Of a DNA stretch of 64,000 nt, positions 8,923-17,734 are shown one piece after another. The DNA lies in the NCBI GenBank assembly GCA_050633645.1, contig JBOEGX010000001.1, positions 310,001 through 374,000 of the forward strand, in the 5' to 3' direction. This stretch comes from UBA1672 sp050633645 (lineage in GTDB: Bacteria > Pseudomonadota > Alphaproteobacteria > Micavibrionales > Micavibrionaceae). The number at the start of each line of letters is the position of its first letter. Within the stretch, counting starts at the first letter, position 1. A program made the position numbers and the translations under genes. A model generated the notes under the pieces. That model did no database searches. It saw nothing but the letters and a program-made list of their open reading frames with translations, and was not told the DNA's origin.

Positions 8923-10245
8923 TTGAAAAACAGCGATGGCATGTATATCAGCACTCAATATGATGAGCCTGATACCGCATATATCATTATACCCATTTGC
9001 AAAAAAACACCTTCTATCCGCAATGTGGATGACGTTGTGGAAGAGGCGGAAGGTTTAGCGCGGTCGATAAGCCTAAATGTTGTACATACGCGCGTCGTTC
9101 AATATTCTAAAATCCATGCTTCTGGGTTTTTGGGGAAAGGGACGCGAGCAGATATATCCCATGAGATTGAAGAATTATCGCCTTCAATCGTTATTATTAA
9201 CGCTAATCTTTCCCCCGTACAGCAAAGAAACCTCGAAAAAAAATGGAATGTAAAGGTCATCGACCGTACTGGCCTTATTCTTGAGATTTTTGGAGAGCGT
9301 GCCCAAACAAAAGAAGGGCGCATTCAAGTCGAGCTTGCGGCGCTTGATTATCAACGGTCACGCCTTGTTCGATCTTGGACACATTTGGAGCGTCAAAGAG
9401 GAGGGGCAGGGTTTATGGGCGGGCCAGGTGAGCGGCAAATCGAGCTAGACCGGCGCATCATCGCGCAACAGATGTCACGCCTTAAAAAAGACCTTGAAAA
9501 AGTTAAGAAAACAAGAGATTTGGGACGACAGAGCAGAGCCCGCGTACCATTTCCTATCGTTTCGCTCGTTGGATATACGAATGCGGGAAAGTCGACGCTG
9601 TTCAATAAAATCACTGGTTCGAATGTTTTTGCGGAGGATTTACCCTTTGCCACACTTGATCCAACTATGCGTAAAGTTGACTTGCCACAAAATCAACATG
9701 CTATATTGGCCGATACCGTTGGCTTTATTTCAGATTTGCCAACACATTTGGTTGCTGCCTTTCGTGCTACGTTAGAGCAAATAACAGATGGTGATGTTAT
9801 TTTGCACGTGATTGATGTGTCCCGCGAAGATTACATGGCACAGAAGAATGATGTTATAAAAATACTTGTTGATTTGGGAATTTCCTATGAAACGGATGAG
9901 CGCATTATTGAGGTTTATAACAAAATTGACGCTGTTAATGATGAAGCGCGCGAGGAATTTTTACGTCTGAGTAAATCGCGTAAAAATCCACCTATTCTTT
10001 TATCTGCGATTTCAGGGGAGGGCATGGATGAACTACTTTTACGTGTTTCTGAGCTTATATCAAAAGACCATAAAGTGGTAGAATATAGGATCAAAAATAC
10101 AGACGGCAAGGCGCTTGCGTGGTTATATGCACATGGCGAAGTTCAAGAACTCATCAATGATGATTCTACCATGCTCATTTCGATACTCATCGGATCACAT
10201 AGCATGGCCCAATTTGAGAAAAGCTTCGGATATGATGGTGAATAA
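8923..10245 (+). CDS. hflX: Ribosome-associated GTPase HflX (TTG start)
   Basis: This 440-residue GTPase splits or rescues stalled ribosomes. The N-terminal HflX domain contains the glycine-rich GGAGFMGGPGERQIELDRR. The G domain shows G1 GYTNAGKSTLFNKI, switch-region TLDPTMR, G3 DTVGFI and G4 NKID. I accept the TTG at 8923 because AGGGG lies about 9 bases upstream; the nearest ATG (8941) has no such site. A TTG start may lower expression relative to hfq. It follows hfq by 31 bases. Confidence 0.92.
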   Translation: MKNSDGMYISTQYDEPDTAYIIIPICKKTPSIRNVDDVVEEAEGLARSISLNVVHTRVVQYSKIHASGFLGKGTRADISHEIEELSPSIVIINANLSPVQQRNLEKKWNVKVIDRTGLILEIFGERAQTKEGRIQVELAALDYQRSRLVRSWTHLERQRGGAGFMGGPGERQIELDRRIIAQQMSRLKKDLEKVKKTRDLGRQSRARVPFPIVSLVGYTNAGKSTLFNKITGSNVFAEDLPFATLDPTMRKVDLPQNQHAILADTVGFISDLPTHLVAAFRATLEQITDGDVILHVIDVSREDYMAQKNDVIKILVDLGISYETDERIIEVYNKIDAVNDEAREEFLRLSKSRKNPPILLSAISGEGMDELLLRVSELISKDHKVVEYRIKNTDGKALAWLYAHGEVQELINDDSTMLISILIGSHSMAQFEKSFGYDGE

Positions 10246-10310
10246 AAAGGGATTTAATTTCAAAACCTGACATTAACCATAAAACCAGAACGTTTCGCAA
10301 ACAATCAAAT

Positions 10311-11120
10311 CTAACGCTCTTTTTCCTTCTTTTTTTGCTTGTTCCAAGATAATTCCATGTCTTTCAATGTTACATCTTCGAATTTCAGGCCGCGATCTTT
10401 AATATCTTTTTCGACACCCCCGAAACGACGTGTAAATTTATTATTGCATTGCCTTAGGGCCTCTTCGGCATTGATATCGAGCATACGCGCATAATTCGCC
10501 AATAAGAATAAAATATCGCCAAGCTCTTCTGCTTGATTTTCTTTGTCCTTATTGGCGATTGCCTCGCGCATTTCGGCGATTTCTTCTTCTAATTTATCCA
10601 AAACAAAGGTCGGGTTTTCCCATTCAAAGCCAGTCTTCGCTGCTTTTTTTTGTAATTTTTGTGCCTTGAGCAGAGCAGGGAGGTTTGCCGTTACTCCGTC
10701 CAAAACACTATTCTGAGCGCCCTTTTCCTCTTCTTTACGGTTTTCCCATATTTTATTGACGTCTTGTGCGCTCTTTGCAACATCTTCTCCGAATACGTGA
10801 GGATGACGAAAAATCATTTTTGCGGTTATATCATGAATAACATCATGCATATCAAAATGACCGCGCTCTGATGCTATTTGCGCATGGTATATCGATTGAA
10901 ATAACAGATCGCCTAACTCTTCGCGTAAGTCACTCATATCGTCACGATCAATCGCGTCAACAACCTCGTAAGCTTCTTCAAGAGTATGGGGTGCAATAGA
11001 TTTGAAGTTCTGCTCTAAATCCCATGGGCAACCACAGTCAGGTGAACGTAATTTATTCATAACTTTAATTAGATCGGAAATTTCATATTTATTTTTTTTC
11101 TTGTGAGGCATAATGCCCAT
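10311..11120 (-). CDS. mazG: Nucleoside triphosphate pyrophosphohydrolase MazG
   Basis: This 269-residue enzyme hydrolyses (d)NTPs to monophosphates and pyrophosphate. It carries two MazG domains, each with an acidic magnesium site: EEAYEVVDAI with REELGDLLFQ in the first, and EEIAEMREAI with AEELGDILFL in the second. The start CPWD signature (SPDCGCPWDLEQNF) is present near residue 30. GAGGGGG lies five bases before the ATG at 11120, a strong ribosome binding site. The C-terminus is very basic. It is convergent with hflX, with 65 bases between and no clear terminator. Confidence 0.93.
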   Translation of the reverse strand: MGIMPHKKKNKYEISDLIKVMNKLRSPDCGCPWDLEQNFKSIAPHTLEEAYEVVDAIDRDDMSDLREELGDLLFQSIYHAQIASERGHFDMHDVIHDITAKMIFRHPHVFGEDVAKSAQDVNKIWENRKEEEKGAQNSVLDGVTANLPALLKAQKLQKKAAKTGFEWENPTFVLDKLEEEIAEMREAIANKDKENQAEELGDILFLLANYARMLDINAEEALRQCNNKFTRRFGGVEKDIKDRGLKFEDVTLKDMELSWNKQKKKEKER

Positions 11121-11206
11121 AGTGCCCCCTCAGCATAAGTGTGATAATGTATATTATGGAAAATTATATGTATTATACAATTTCTGTTTATAAAAGCGCC
11201 GATTAT

Positions 11207-12916
11207 CTATGATGTATCGCGCCCCAAATTTGGATTAATAATATCCATTTCCATGCAACAATCTATCACTTTTTCAGATAGTTTAGCGCTTATTAAAACG
11301 TCTTCTGCAATCGCCTCAACATTTTCAAATGCCTCAATATCTTTTAAAGAATCAATATTATGAACACGCACAATGATAGGAATTCCGGCGTTAATGTTTC
11401 TGATTGTTTGTATTATTTTTTTCGTATGTTGTGCCTCATCCAATGTAACAACAACACATAAAGCATCATTAAGGTTTGCTGCTTTAATAGTATATAGTTT
11501 AGAAGCATCTCCCAGATACACTGGCATAGATTTTAATCTGGCCTGGTTTACACGCTCAATATTATTATCGAAACCTATTATTTGAAACCCTTCTTTGCAT
11601 AGGCTTTCGGCCATTGCTCTTCCAACTCGGCCAAAACCCAAAATTACGATATGATTGTTAGCTACATCTGCCTTGCTGGAATTATAGTAATTTGTGGCAT
11701 AGCTTTTATTCTCAATCTCTTTTCCGACGCGTCTTGCCAAAGGCGCTATTAATGGTGTCACCATCATCGTCATTCCAATTGTAATGAGCATAAATTGCCC
11801 AACGCCCTCTGCCATAAGCCCCACTGTTAAAGCGCTTCCAACAACCAAAAGGCCGAATTCTCCAGCCTGCGACAATAAAATCGCACTTTCTGCGGAAACT
11901 GCCGTTGATTGTTTATAGAGTTTGCAAAGCACAAATATAATCGAGGCTTTAATAGTCATAAGCCCTACGACAGACGCCATAATCCACAATGGCTTTTCCG
12001 CAATAAAATGCAGGTTAATACCCATTCCAAAAGACAGGAAGAAGATACCCAATAGCATGCTTTTGAAGGGAATTATAAGTGAAGATATTTCATGGCGATA
12101 TTCTGTGTCAGCGAGAAGCAAGCCCGCTATAAAAGCACCGAGTGCCATTGATAAACCCGCTAGCGATGCAAGTAACGAGCTCGCAACAATAATTAACAAG
12201 CTGAGCGCCATAAATACTTCTGAGCCGCCATGCTTATTTGTAAATAGGAATACTGGCTTTAAAATTACTTTGCCCGCGAAATACATGACAATCACCGTTA
12301 AAAACATTTTCAACAGAGAAAAAGACACAAAATTCAGGATGTTACCTTCTAAGTTAGCGCTCAGAACAGTCAATAGCAAGAGTATTGGAATGACGGCTAA
12401 ATCCTGAAATAATAAAATACTAAAACTGGATCTGCCAACATGTGAAACAAATAATTTTTGCTCATGAAGCCATTGAATGACAATCGCTGTTGATGATAAT
12501 GCTAGGCTAAAACCAAGCAAAATAGAAACCTGCACATTGTTACCCCATAAAATGGCGATTACACCAATAATAAAAGCAGTGATTAAAACCTGAGCCCCAC
12601 CAAGCCCAAATACGAGACTTCGCATTTGCCACAAACGACGCGGGGTAACCTCCAAACCAATAACAAACAACAATAATACAATGCCTAATTCAGCAAGTAT
12701 TTTCACATGCATTCCGTCGTCCAAACTTAAAGTATTAAGAATTGGAACATCGGAAAATAATGATCCTAATGCGAAAGGCCCAAGCATAACGCCGGCCAAT
12801 AAATACCCCAATGAAACAGGGATTTTGAAATACCTAAGACCTGGTATGACCAATGCAGATAACGCGAGAAACAAACACGCGTGCCCGAAAACATCTGTAA
12901 GAACTGATTCTTTCAT
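11207..12916 (-). CDS. CPA2 family cation:proton antiporter with RCK_N domain (Kef-like)
   Basis: This protein of about 569 residues has a 12-13 helix Na+/H+ exchanger domain (about 15-390) containing ALGAFIAGLLLADTEYRHEI and SLALSSTAIVIQWL, then a TrkA-N (RCK) nucleotide-binding domain beginning HIVILGFGRVGRAMAESL. This is the KefB/KefC/YbaL architecture, giving K+/H+ or Na+/H+ exchange gated by a nucleotide. The true substrate is not readable. I prefer the ATG at 12916; a TTG at 12934 is in frame. A perfect TATAAT ends 6 bases before this ATG, suggesting a leaderless transcript. It lies 38 bases after the gene at 12955. Confidence 0.87.
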   Translation of the reverse strand: MKESVLTDVFGHACLFLALSALVIPGLRYFKIPVSLGYLLAGVMLGPFALGSLFSDVPILNTLSLDDGMHVKILAELGIVLLLFVIGLEVTPRRLWQMRSLVFGLGGAQVLITAFIIGVIAILWGNNVQVSILLGFSLALSSTAIVIQWLHEQKLFVSHVGRSSFSILLFQDLAVIPILLLLTVLSANLEGNILNFVSFSLLKMFLTVIVMYFAGKVILKPVFLFTNKHGGSEVFMALSLLIIVASSLLASLAGLSMALGAFIAGLLLADTEYRHEISSLIIPFKSMLLGIFFLSFGMGINLHFIAEKPLWIMASVVGLMTIKASIIFVLCKLYKQSTAVSAESAILLSQAGEFGLLVVGSALTVGLMAEGVGQFMLITIGMTMMVTPLIAPLARRVGKEIENKSYATNYYNSSKADVANNHIVILGFGRVGRAMAESLCKEGFQIIGFDNNIERVNQARLKSMPVYLGDASKLYTIKAANLNDALCVVVTLDEAQHTKKIIQTIRNINAGIPIIVRVHNIDSLKDIEAFENVEAIAEDVLISAKLSEKVIDCCMEMDIINPNLGRDTS

Positions 12917-12922
12917 ACTGGA

Positions 12923-12928
12923 ATTATA
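12923..12928 (-). promoter_or_regulatory. Perfect -10 box six bases before the antiporter ATG
   Basis: On the reverse strand TATAAT ends six bases before the ATG at 12916, which places the expected transcription start at or next to the A of the ATG. The corresponding -35 region is poor. If used, the antiporter mRNA would be leaderless. Confidence 0.35.
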
Positions 12929-12954
12929 CCGCAATTATCGCATAGAGGGATATC

Positions 12955-13704
12955 TTAGTTTTTCACCAGTTTTTCAAATAAAGGAACGAAAGTCAGATCC
13001 AAATTATGCTTTGGTGCCCCCCCCGAAGAATCAGCACGCAGCCTTAAATTTCTATCCAAAAGCTGGTAACCACCAACCATAAAACTACTGTCTTTATCTC
13101 TGATATCTTTTTCAGGTGTTGCTACAATAATTCCGTCTTCTTTTGTTAAGTTAAAATGTTCTGCCCAATTTACAGCATCATCACGCGAAGCCTGATCACC
13201 AGCCGCCGCATATAAAACGATTTTCACCTGCAGGACATCATTACTTGATAAATCTATATCAACATTATTTTTCCTCAGAACGTCCTGAAATGGAATTGCA
13301 TAGCTATCTGCCTCAAGATTTTCATCGCCATACACGCCCAACAAGCCAGAACCAGATTGAGCCTGTGATACAGCAGATGAAAAATCTAAATATTCAACAA
13401 TAATAATTTTCCCCTTCAGTGAATCCATATCAAAGCTTTGGCCATTTTGATCAATTAGCGCCAAATTAGGATATTCATCATTCATTTTAGGTGGCCATAC
13501 ATCTGGTAAATTCTGATTCAAAGGTCTTCCAGCAGCCATCGATTCCATAGCTTGTTTTTGTTCTGCCAAAATAATTTGGATTTCTTCTGGTGACTTTTTA
13601 ACGGATTCAACATGAATAATTGCCGTGACAATTAATATGACAAGCATAACGATGAGCGCTTTTATTGTCTGGTAAAGTATTTTACGTATTAATTCATGAT
13701 TCAT
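12955..13704 (-). CDS. Membrane-anchored cysteine-free thioredoxin-like protein, function unknown
   Basis: This 249-residue protein has one N-terminal membrane helix at about 14-32 and a periplasmic remainder. From residue 78 the sequence follows a redoxin pattern: PNLALIDQNGQSFDMDSLKGK, then IIIVEYLDFSSAVSQ, the beta strand and helix that in TlpA/AhpC-type proteins carry the CxxC or peroxidatic Cys. Here that site reads DFSSAVSQ, and the whole protein contains no cysteine. A late ATPEKDIRDKDSSFMVGGYQLLDRNLRLR segment resembles the end of the fold. It therefore cannot be a conventional thiol oxidoreductase. I do not recognise the family. It precedes the antiporter gene on the same strand and overlaps, head to head, the upstream region of the sulfurtransferase gene. 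Confidence 0.7.
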   Translation of the reverse strand: MNHELIRKILYQTIKALIVMLVILIVTAIIHVESVKKSPEEIQIILAEQKQAMESMAAGRPLNQNLPDVWPPKMNDEYPNLALIDQNGQSFDMDSLKGKIIIVEYLDFSSAVSQAQSGSGLLGVYGDENLEADSYAIPFQDVLRKNNVDIDLSSNDVLQVKIVLYAAAGDQASRDDAVNWAEHFNLTKEDGIIVATPEKDIRDKDSSFMVGGYQLLDRNLRLRADSSGGAPKHNLDLTFVPLFEKLVKN

Positions 13705-13770
13705 CTATGCACCCTAATCTATGCGTTATTATACTTTGATGATACACATAAAAAGCGTATATTCTCAACT

Positions 13771-14655
13771 ATGATTGACCAAATAATTGAAAACATTGTT
13801 ATTAATCCTGATAATGCCTTTAAATTGGCAACTACGCCCCCCTCTTCTAGACGCGTTATATTTATAGATTGTACGTTTTTACTGCCTGGCTCCAAAGCTA
13901 ATGCCTATGAAAACTATGCACATGAGCACATAGAAAAATCAAAGTTTTTTGATATTGAGAAAGTAAGTGATAGCACAAATCCTTTACCGCATATGCTTCC
14001 CGATAAGGAGTGCTTTGAATCTGCTCTTTCAAAGACAGGCATTCATAATAACGATATACTAATTTTATACGGGCAAAACGGTATGATAATGGGCCCCTGC
14101 CGCGTTTGGTGGATGTTCAAAGGCTTTGGGCATCAAGATGTTATGATCCTCAATGGTGGTTTACCCGCATGGCGCACAGCCAACCTGCCTACTGTAAACA
14201 CCCCCTCCTCTCTAAATAGCATAAGTGAATATAACGTGCAGTCGTTCAATGCTAAATTTGTCGTTAATTTACAGGATGTTAACTCTGTTTCTGAAAATAA
14301 ATCTGGTGTTATTATTGATGCTCGTCCCCATGCCCGTTTTTTGGGATCAGCACCAGAACCACGTGAAGGCATGAGATGTGGACATATTCCTAACAGCATC
14401 AACATTCCATGCTCTTTACTTGTTGATGCGCACGGGATGTTAAAATCAAAAAATGAGCTTGCATCTCTGTTCACTCCTCTTAACCTAAGCGCTAAGGGTG
14501 ATAAAATAATAACCACATGCGGAAGTGGCATTACGGCGTGTGCCCTGTTTTTAGCGCTTCATTTTTTGGAATACACAAATATATCCGTTTACGATGGATC
14601 ATGGAGCGAATGGGGGCATGAGAGAAGCCCAACTAAAGTCGTGGCATCCACATAA
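13771..14655 (+). CDS. Thiosulfate/3-mercaptopyruvate sulfurtransferase (two rhodanese domains)
   Basis: This 294-residue enzyme has tandem rhodanese domains. The first, inactive domain includes ILYGQNGMIMGPCRVWWMF and VMILNGGLPAW. The second has VIIDARPHARFLG, GHIPNSINIPCS and the active-site loop TTCGSGITACA with the persulfide cysteine. The loop CGSGITA fits the 3-mercaptopyruvate type better than thiosulfate sulfurtransferases (CRxGxT), but substrate choice is uncertain. I start it at the ATG at 13771 (MIDQIIEN); an in-frame ATG at 13696 would overlap the divergent gene and has no better ribosome binding site. No Shine-Dalgarno is obvious at 13771. Confidence 0.86.
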   Translation: MIDQIIENIVINPDNAFKLATTPPSSRRVIFIDCTFLLPGSKANAYENYAHEHIEKSKFFDIEKVSDSTNPLPHMLPDKECFESALSKTGIHNNDILILYGQNGMIMGPCRVWWMFKGFGHQDVMILNGGLPAWRTANLPTVNTPSSLNSISEYNVQSFNAKFVVNLQDVNSVSENKSGVIIDARPHARFLGSAPEPREGMRCGHIPNSINIPCSLLVDAHGMLKSKNELASLFTPLNLSAKGDKIITTCGSGITACALFLALHFLEYTNISVYDGSWSEWGHERSPTKVVAST

Positions 14656-14693
14656 TAAGGTAGACTATTTGATTGAAATTTATGCGGAACAAA

Positions 14694-14770
14694 TGGGGCG
14701 ATCGACGGGGATTGAACCCGCGACAACTCGGATCACAACCGAGCGCTCTACCAACTGAGCTACGACCGCC
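14694..14770 (-). tRNA. tRNA-His (GTG), with encoded G(-1) and C73
   Basis: The reverse strand folds as a full cloverleaf. The acceptor stem is GCGGTCG paired with CGATCGC, the D arm contains AGCTCAGTTGGTAGAGC, the anticodon loop is TTGTGAT (anticodon GTG) on a CTCGG/CCGAG stem, and the T arm is GCGGG TTCAATC CCCGT. CCA is encoded. The base before G1 is G and the discriminator is C, so the universal tRNA-His G(-1):C73 pair is genomically encoded. Confidence 0.96.
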
Positions 14771-14787
14771 ACAAGTGAGTAACACTG

Positions 14788-14815
14788 TCTATAATATAAC
14801 TGGTTATATGGTCAA
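14788..14815 (-). promoter_or_regulatory. Candidate tRNA-His promoter with palindromic spacer
   Basis: On the reverse strand TTGACC (14815-14810) and TATAGA (14793-14788) are 16 bases apart, placing the start about 10 bases before the mature tRNA 5' end. The 16-base spacer is itself an inverted repeat, ATATAAC-CA-GTTATAT (14794-14809). Confidence 0.5.
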
Positions 14816-14921
14816 GACTATAATGAAAAATATTTAGGGGTTTCTCGCTCTTCTTGTTACTTGTTCGGCACTTATTTGCGTGCTAAATAGGTTATACATT
14901 CAAATCAAAGGAATTATTATT

Positions 14922-16352
14922 GTGAGTCAATACAGCCTGTCATTTAAAAGTCCCGCAGATTTTGTGAAGTATATTAAAGAGCAAGACGTACGCTTTGTTG
15001 ACTTTAACTTCACTGACTTAAGAGGGAAATGGCAACATACAACGCAACATGTAAGCACCATTTCAAAAGATAGCCTTGATCAAGGTTTCGCTTTTGATGG
15101 GTCGTCTATTGCGGGCTGGCAGGATATAAGCAAATCAGATCTGCTAATGAAACCTGATTTAGGGGCAGTTACATCTGACCCATTTGCCGCACAAAAGACA
15201 TTAAAAGTTTTTTGTGATATTTATGACCCAATAAGCAATAGTCCGTACTCAAAAGACCCTCGGAATATTGCAAAAACGGCAGAATCTTATATGAAAAAAT
15301 CTGGTTTGGCAGATGCTGCACATTTTGGCCCCGAGCCTGAGTTCTTTATTTTCGATGATGTAAAAGTTAAGACCGAAAGCAATCACGTTTCCTATCATTT
15401 AGATAGTGAAGAAGGAGCGTATAATAGCAATCGCGACTACTCTACTGGTAACATGGGGCATCGCCCTAGCGTTAAAGGCGGATATTTCCCTGAAAGCCCC
15501 GTTGACAGCCTTTCAGATATCCGCGCAGAAATGCTTACGGTTATTGAAGGAATGGGCGTATCAGTTGAAAAACATCACCATGAAGTTGCGCCCAGTCAGT
15601 GTGAGCTTGGTATTCGATATGCTGGCCTTCTAAAATCTGCAGATAATGTTCAGATATACAAGCATGCCGTACATAATGTGGCGAATAGCTATGGCAAGAG
15701 CGCCACATTCATGCCAAAACCAATTAATGGTGATAATGGATCAGGAATGCACGTGCATCAATCCCTTTGGAAGTCTGGAAAACCTTTGTTTTCAGGGAAA
15801 GCTTATTCGGGATTATCCGAGACAGCCTTATATTATATTGGCGGAATTATGAAGCATGCCCGCGCCCTTAACGCATTTACGAATCCAACAACGAATAGCT
15901 ATAAACGCCTTGTTCCTGGCTTTGAAGCTCCGTGTCTTTTGGCATATTCTGCTCTTAATCGTTCTGCTTCGTGCCGCATACCTCATAGCTCATCGCAATC
16001 AGGAAAGAGGGTTGAAATTCGTTTTCCTGACCCACTAGCCAATCCTTACCTTGCGTTTGCAGCGATGCTAATGGCTGGATTAGATGGTGTCGAGAACAAA
16101 ATCCATCCTGGTGATGCGTTAGAAAGCAATCTTTATGATATTAAAGATGATGAAACACAGACTATCCCACATATTTGCAGAACATTAAGCGAGGCATTGC
16201 AATCATTAAAAGAAGATCACGAGTTTTTGACGCGTGGGAATGTTTTTTCTGTGGAAGTGATTGAGTCCTATATAAAGCTCAAACAATATGAAATTGATCG
16301 TTATGAAACAACAACACACCCTGTTGAAGTTGATATGTATTATTCAGGCTAA
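14922..16352 (+). CDS. glnA: Glutamine synthetase type I (GTG start)
   Basis: This 476-residue enzyme makes glutamine from glutamate, ammonia and ATP. It shows the beta-grasp N-terminus (VDFNFTDLRGKWQHTT), FDGSSIAGW, the metal/glutamate motif GPEPEFFIFD, the ATP-site stretch KPINGDNGSGMHVHQS, and RIPHSSSQSGKRVEIRFPDP. The adenylylation tyrosine is conserved in SNLYDIKDDE, so GlnE-type regulation is possible. I choose the GTG at 14922 because AAAGGA lies 9 bases before it; another GTG at 14880 would add 14 residues. No glnB gene precedes it, unlike the usual alphaproteobacterial glnB-glnA pair. Its stop is only six bases from the convergent stop of the next gene. Confidence 0.95.
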   Translation: MSQYSLSFKSPADFVKYIKEQDVRFVDFNFTDLRGKWQHTTQHVSTISKDSLDQGFAFDGSSIAGWQDISKSDLLMKPDLGAVTSDPFAAQKTLKVFCDIYDPISNSPYSKDPRNIAKTAESYMKKSGLADAAHFGPEPEFFIFDDVKVKTESNHVSYHLDSEEGAYNSNRDYSTGNMGHRPSVKGGYFPESPVDSLSDIRAEMLTVIEGMGVSVEKHHHEVAPSQCELGIRYAGLLKSADNVQIYKHAVHNVANSYGKSATFMPKPINGDNGSGMHVHQSLWKSGKPLFSGKAYSGLSETALYYIGGIMKHARALNAFTNPTTNSYKRLVPGFEAPCLLAYSALNRSASCRIPHSSSQSGKRVEIRFPDPLANPYLAFAAMLMAGLDGVENKIHPGDALESNLYDIKDDETQTIPHICRTLSEALQSLKEDHEFLTRGNVFSVEVIESYIKLKQYEIDRYETTTHPVEVDMYYSG

Positions 16353-16358
16353 AAAAAA

Positions 16359-17558
16359 TTACTGCCTTTCAAGAAATGCACCAGACATGGGTTTTAAGCT
16401 AGAAACAATAAACTTATAATTCTGTATATTGTCTGCCCAAATAGAAAAATTCTCATTCCTAGACGGAGTAAGAAGCATTATGAAATAATAATAATTTCCT
16501 CCTACGAACACAGAAAACCAAAACTCATATTCCGTTTGATTATTTGTACTATCAACCCCTAAATAAACTTCCGTTAAGGCAAAATCCATATCTTTGTTAT
16601 AAATAAAATCACCATATCCTTCCGTTTTTTTACCAATCAAAACTCCGCTGAGCTCTATTTTCTTTTTGTATGCCGCAATTTCATCTATTAATGTTTGTTT
16701 TTCACTGGTTGAAACAAGTGTAATATCAATTTTTCCATTTGAACTAACGCTTACCTTATCAGCGCTGTTCGTTTTTGTACGAACCTCTTCTAGATTCACC
16801 ATGCTAATATCCATATAATCAACAGACCTCATTGGGCTTGAATATATTTTCCAACCCGATGGAGATTTCAACTCCGCCACATCGAGAAATCTATATATCT
16901 CTGAAGTTATTTCTTGTGGTGGCAATGGATTAGTAATCTCAAATGAGCCAATGACAGCCTCTTGAATTGATGCCTCTTTCTGCATGAAATTAACAGGCAC
17001 GAAATACTTCACCATTATTATTTTATTTTCATTCTTAACAACCAAAGTTCTTAAGTAATAAGAAAAATCACCTTCCATAACAACCATAAGCGCTTCCACT
17101 TTATTTTCATTATGAGCGACAAAGCCTTCCGTCGTTAAACCGCTTTCCAAAATATACATTAAATACCACTGCTCAACCGTTAAGTTTTTTTCCATATTTA
17201 ACGCTTGTATTTCAATTCTACTTCGCCCAAATGCAGATGGAGGGCCAAAGAACGAATCCAACTCTAAGAAAAGCTTTTCACTCAACATAAAATTGCTTGA
17301 GCTTTTTGCGCCAGAAACAGTCCAATCTTTTGGAATACGCATACTGTAGGCCAAGCTTTCCTGATCATAAGGCTTATCTTTGATAGGACTGCTTGCCGCA
17401 ATAAAATCTTCTTGTGATAACTCGGGAACCTTCATCATTGGCTTTTTGAAACGCTCAAAAATGCCAATCTCGTCCGCTTTTGCGGAAAATAAAGTGAGGG
17501 GTGTGAAAAACAAGGAAAAGAACAATATCATTGCAAAGAAACGAACAGATAAAAACAT
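16359..17558 (-). CDS. Secreted protein with two PsbP/Mog1-like repeats, function unknown
   Basis: This 399-residue protein starts with a signal peptide (hydrophobic 5-25, probable cleavage near SAKADE at 25-30). Two similar halves follow. Residues about 65-212 contain YSMRIPKDWTVSG and end ASIQEAVIGSFEI. Residues about 225-395 contain ELKSPSGWKIYSS and end IQNYKFIVSSLKP. This P-x-x-W start, central strands and S-F/S-L ending is the pattern of PsbP/Mog1/DUF1795 folds. The assignment is by eye and tentative, and no catalytic motif is visible. There is no cysteine in the mature part that I can see. It is convergent with glnA and divergent from parE. Confidence 0.7.
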   Translation of the reverse strand: MFLSVRFFAMILFFSLFFTPLTLFSAKADEIGIFERFKKPMMKVPELSQEDFIAASSPIKDKPYDQESLAYSMRIPKDWTVSGAKSSSNFMLSEKLFLELDSFFGPPSAFGRSRIEIQALNMEKNLTVEQWYLMYILESGLTTEGFVAHNENKVEALMVVMEGDFSYYLRTLVVKNENKIIMVKYFVPVNFMQKEASIQEAVIGSFEITNPLPPQEITSEIYRFLDVAELKSPSGWKIYSSPMRSVDYMDISMVNLEEVRTKTNSADKVSVSSNGKIDITLVSTSEKQTLIDEIAAYKKKIELSGVLIGKKTEGYGDFIYNKDMDFALTEVYLGVDSTNNQTEYEFWFSVFVGGNYYYFIMLLTPSRNENFSIWADNIQNYKFIVSSLKPMSGAFLERQ

Positions 17559-17734
17559 GCTATCAAAGAGCCTTTTAAATATAGTTGTAATTTATAATAT
17601 ATTATCATATATCCTCTTATTGTCTTAGCTCAATTTCTTGGTTTTATAAAAATTTAATTCAAAACCGTTCATAACTGTAGAAATTTTACGTTTATCCCCT
17701 TTATTTTGATAAATGAAAAGTTTACGTTACACGC

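Noticed and set aside
11922..12407. A 161-codon + strand open frame opposite the antiporter gene
   Set aside because: It mirrors the antiporter reading frame and shows no ribosome binding site or protein-like motif.
14866..14879. GGCAC...TTGC sigma-54-like promoter upstream of glnA
   Set aside because: The GG and GC dinucleotides are separated by nine bases rather than the strictly required ten, so it is unlikely to bind sigma-54, despite its attractive position before glnA.
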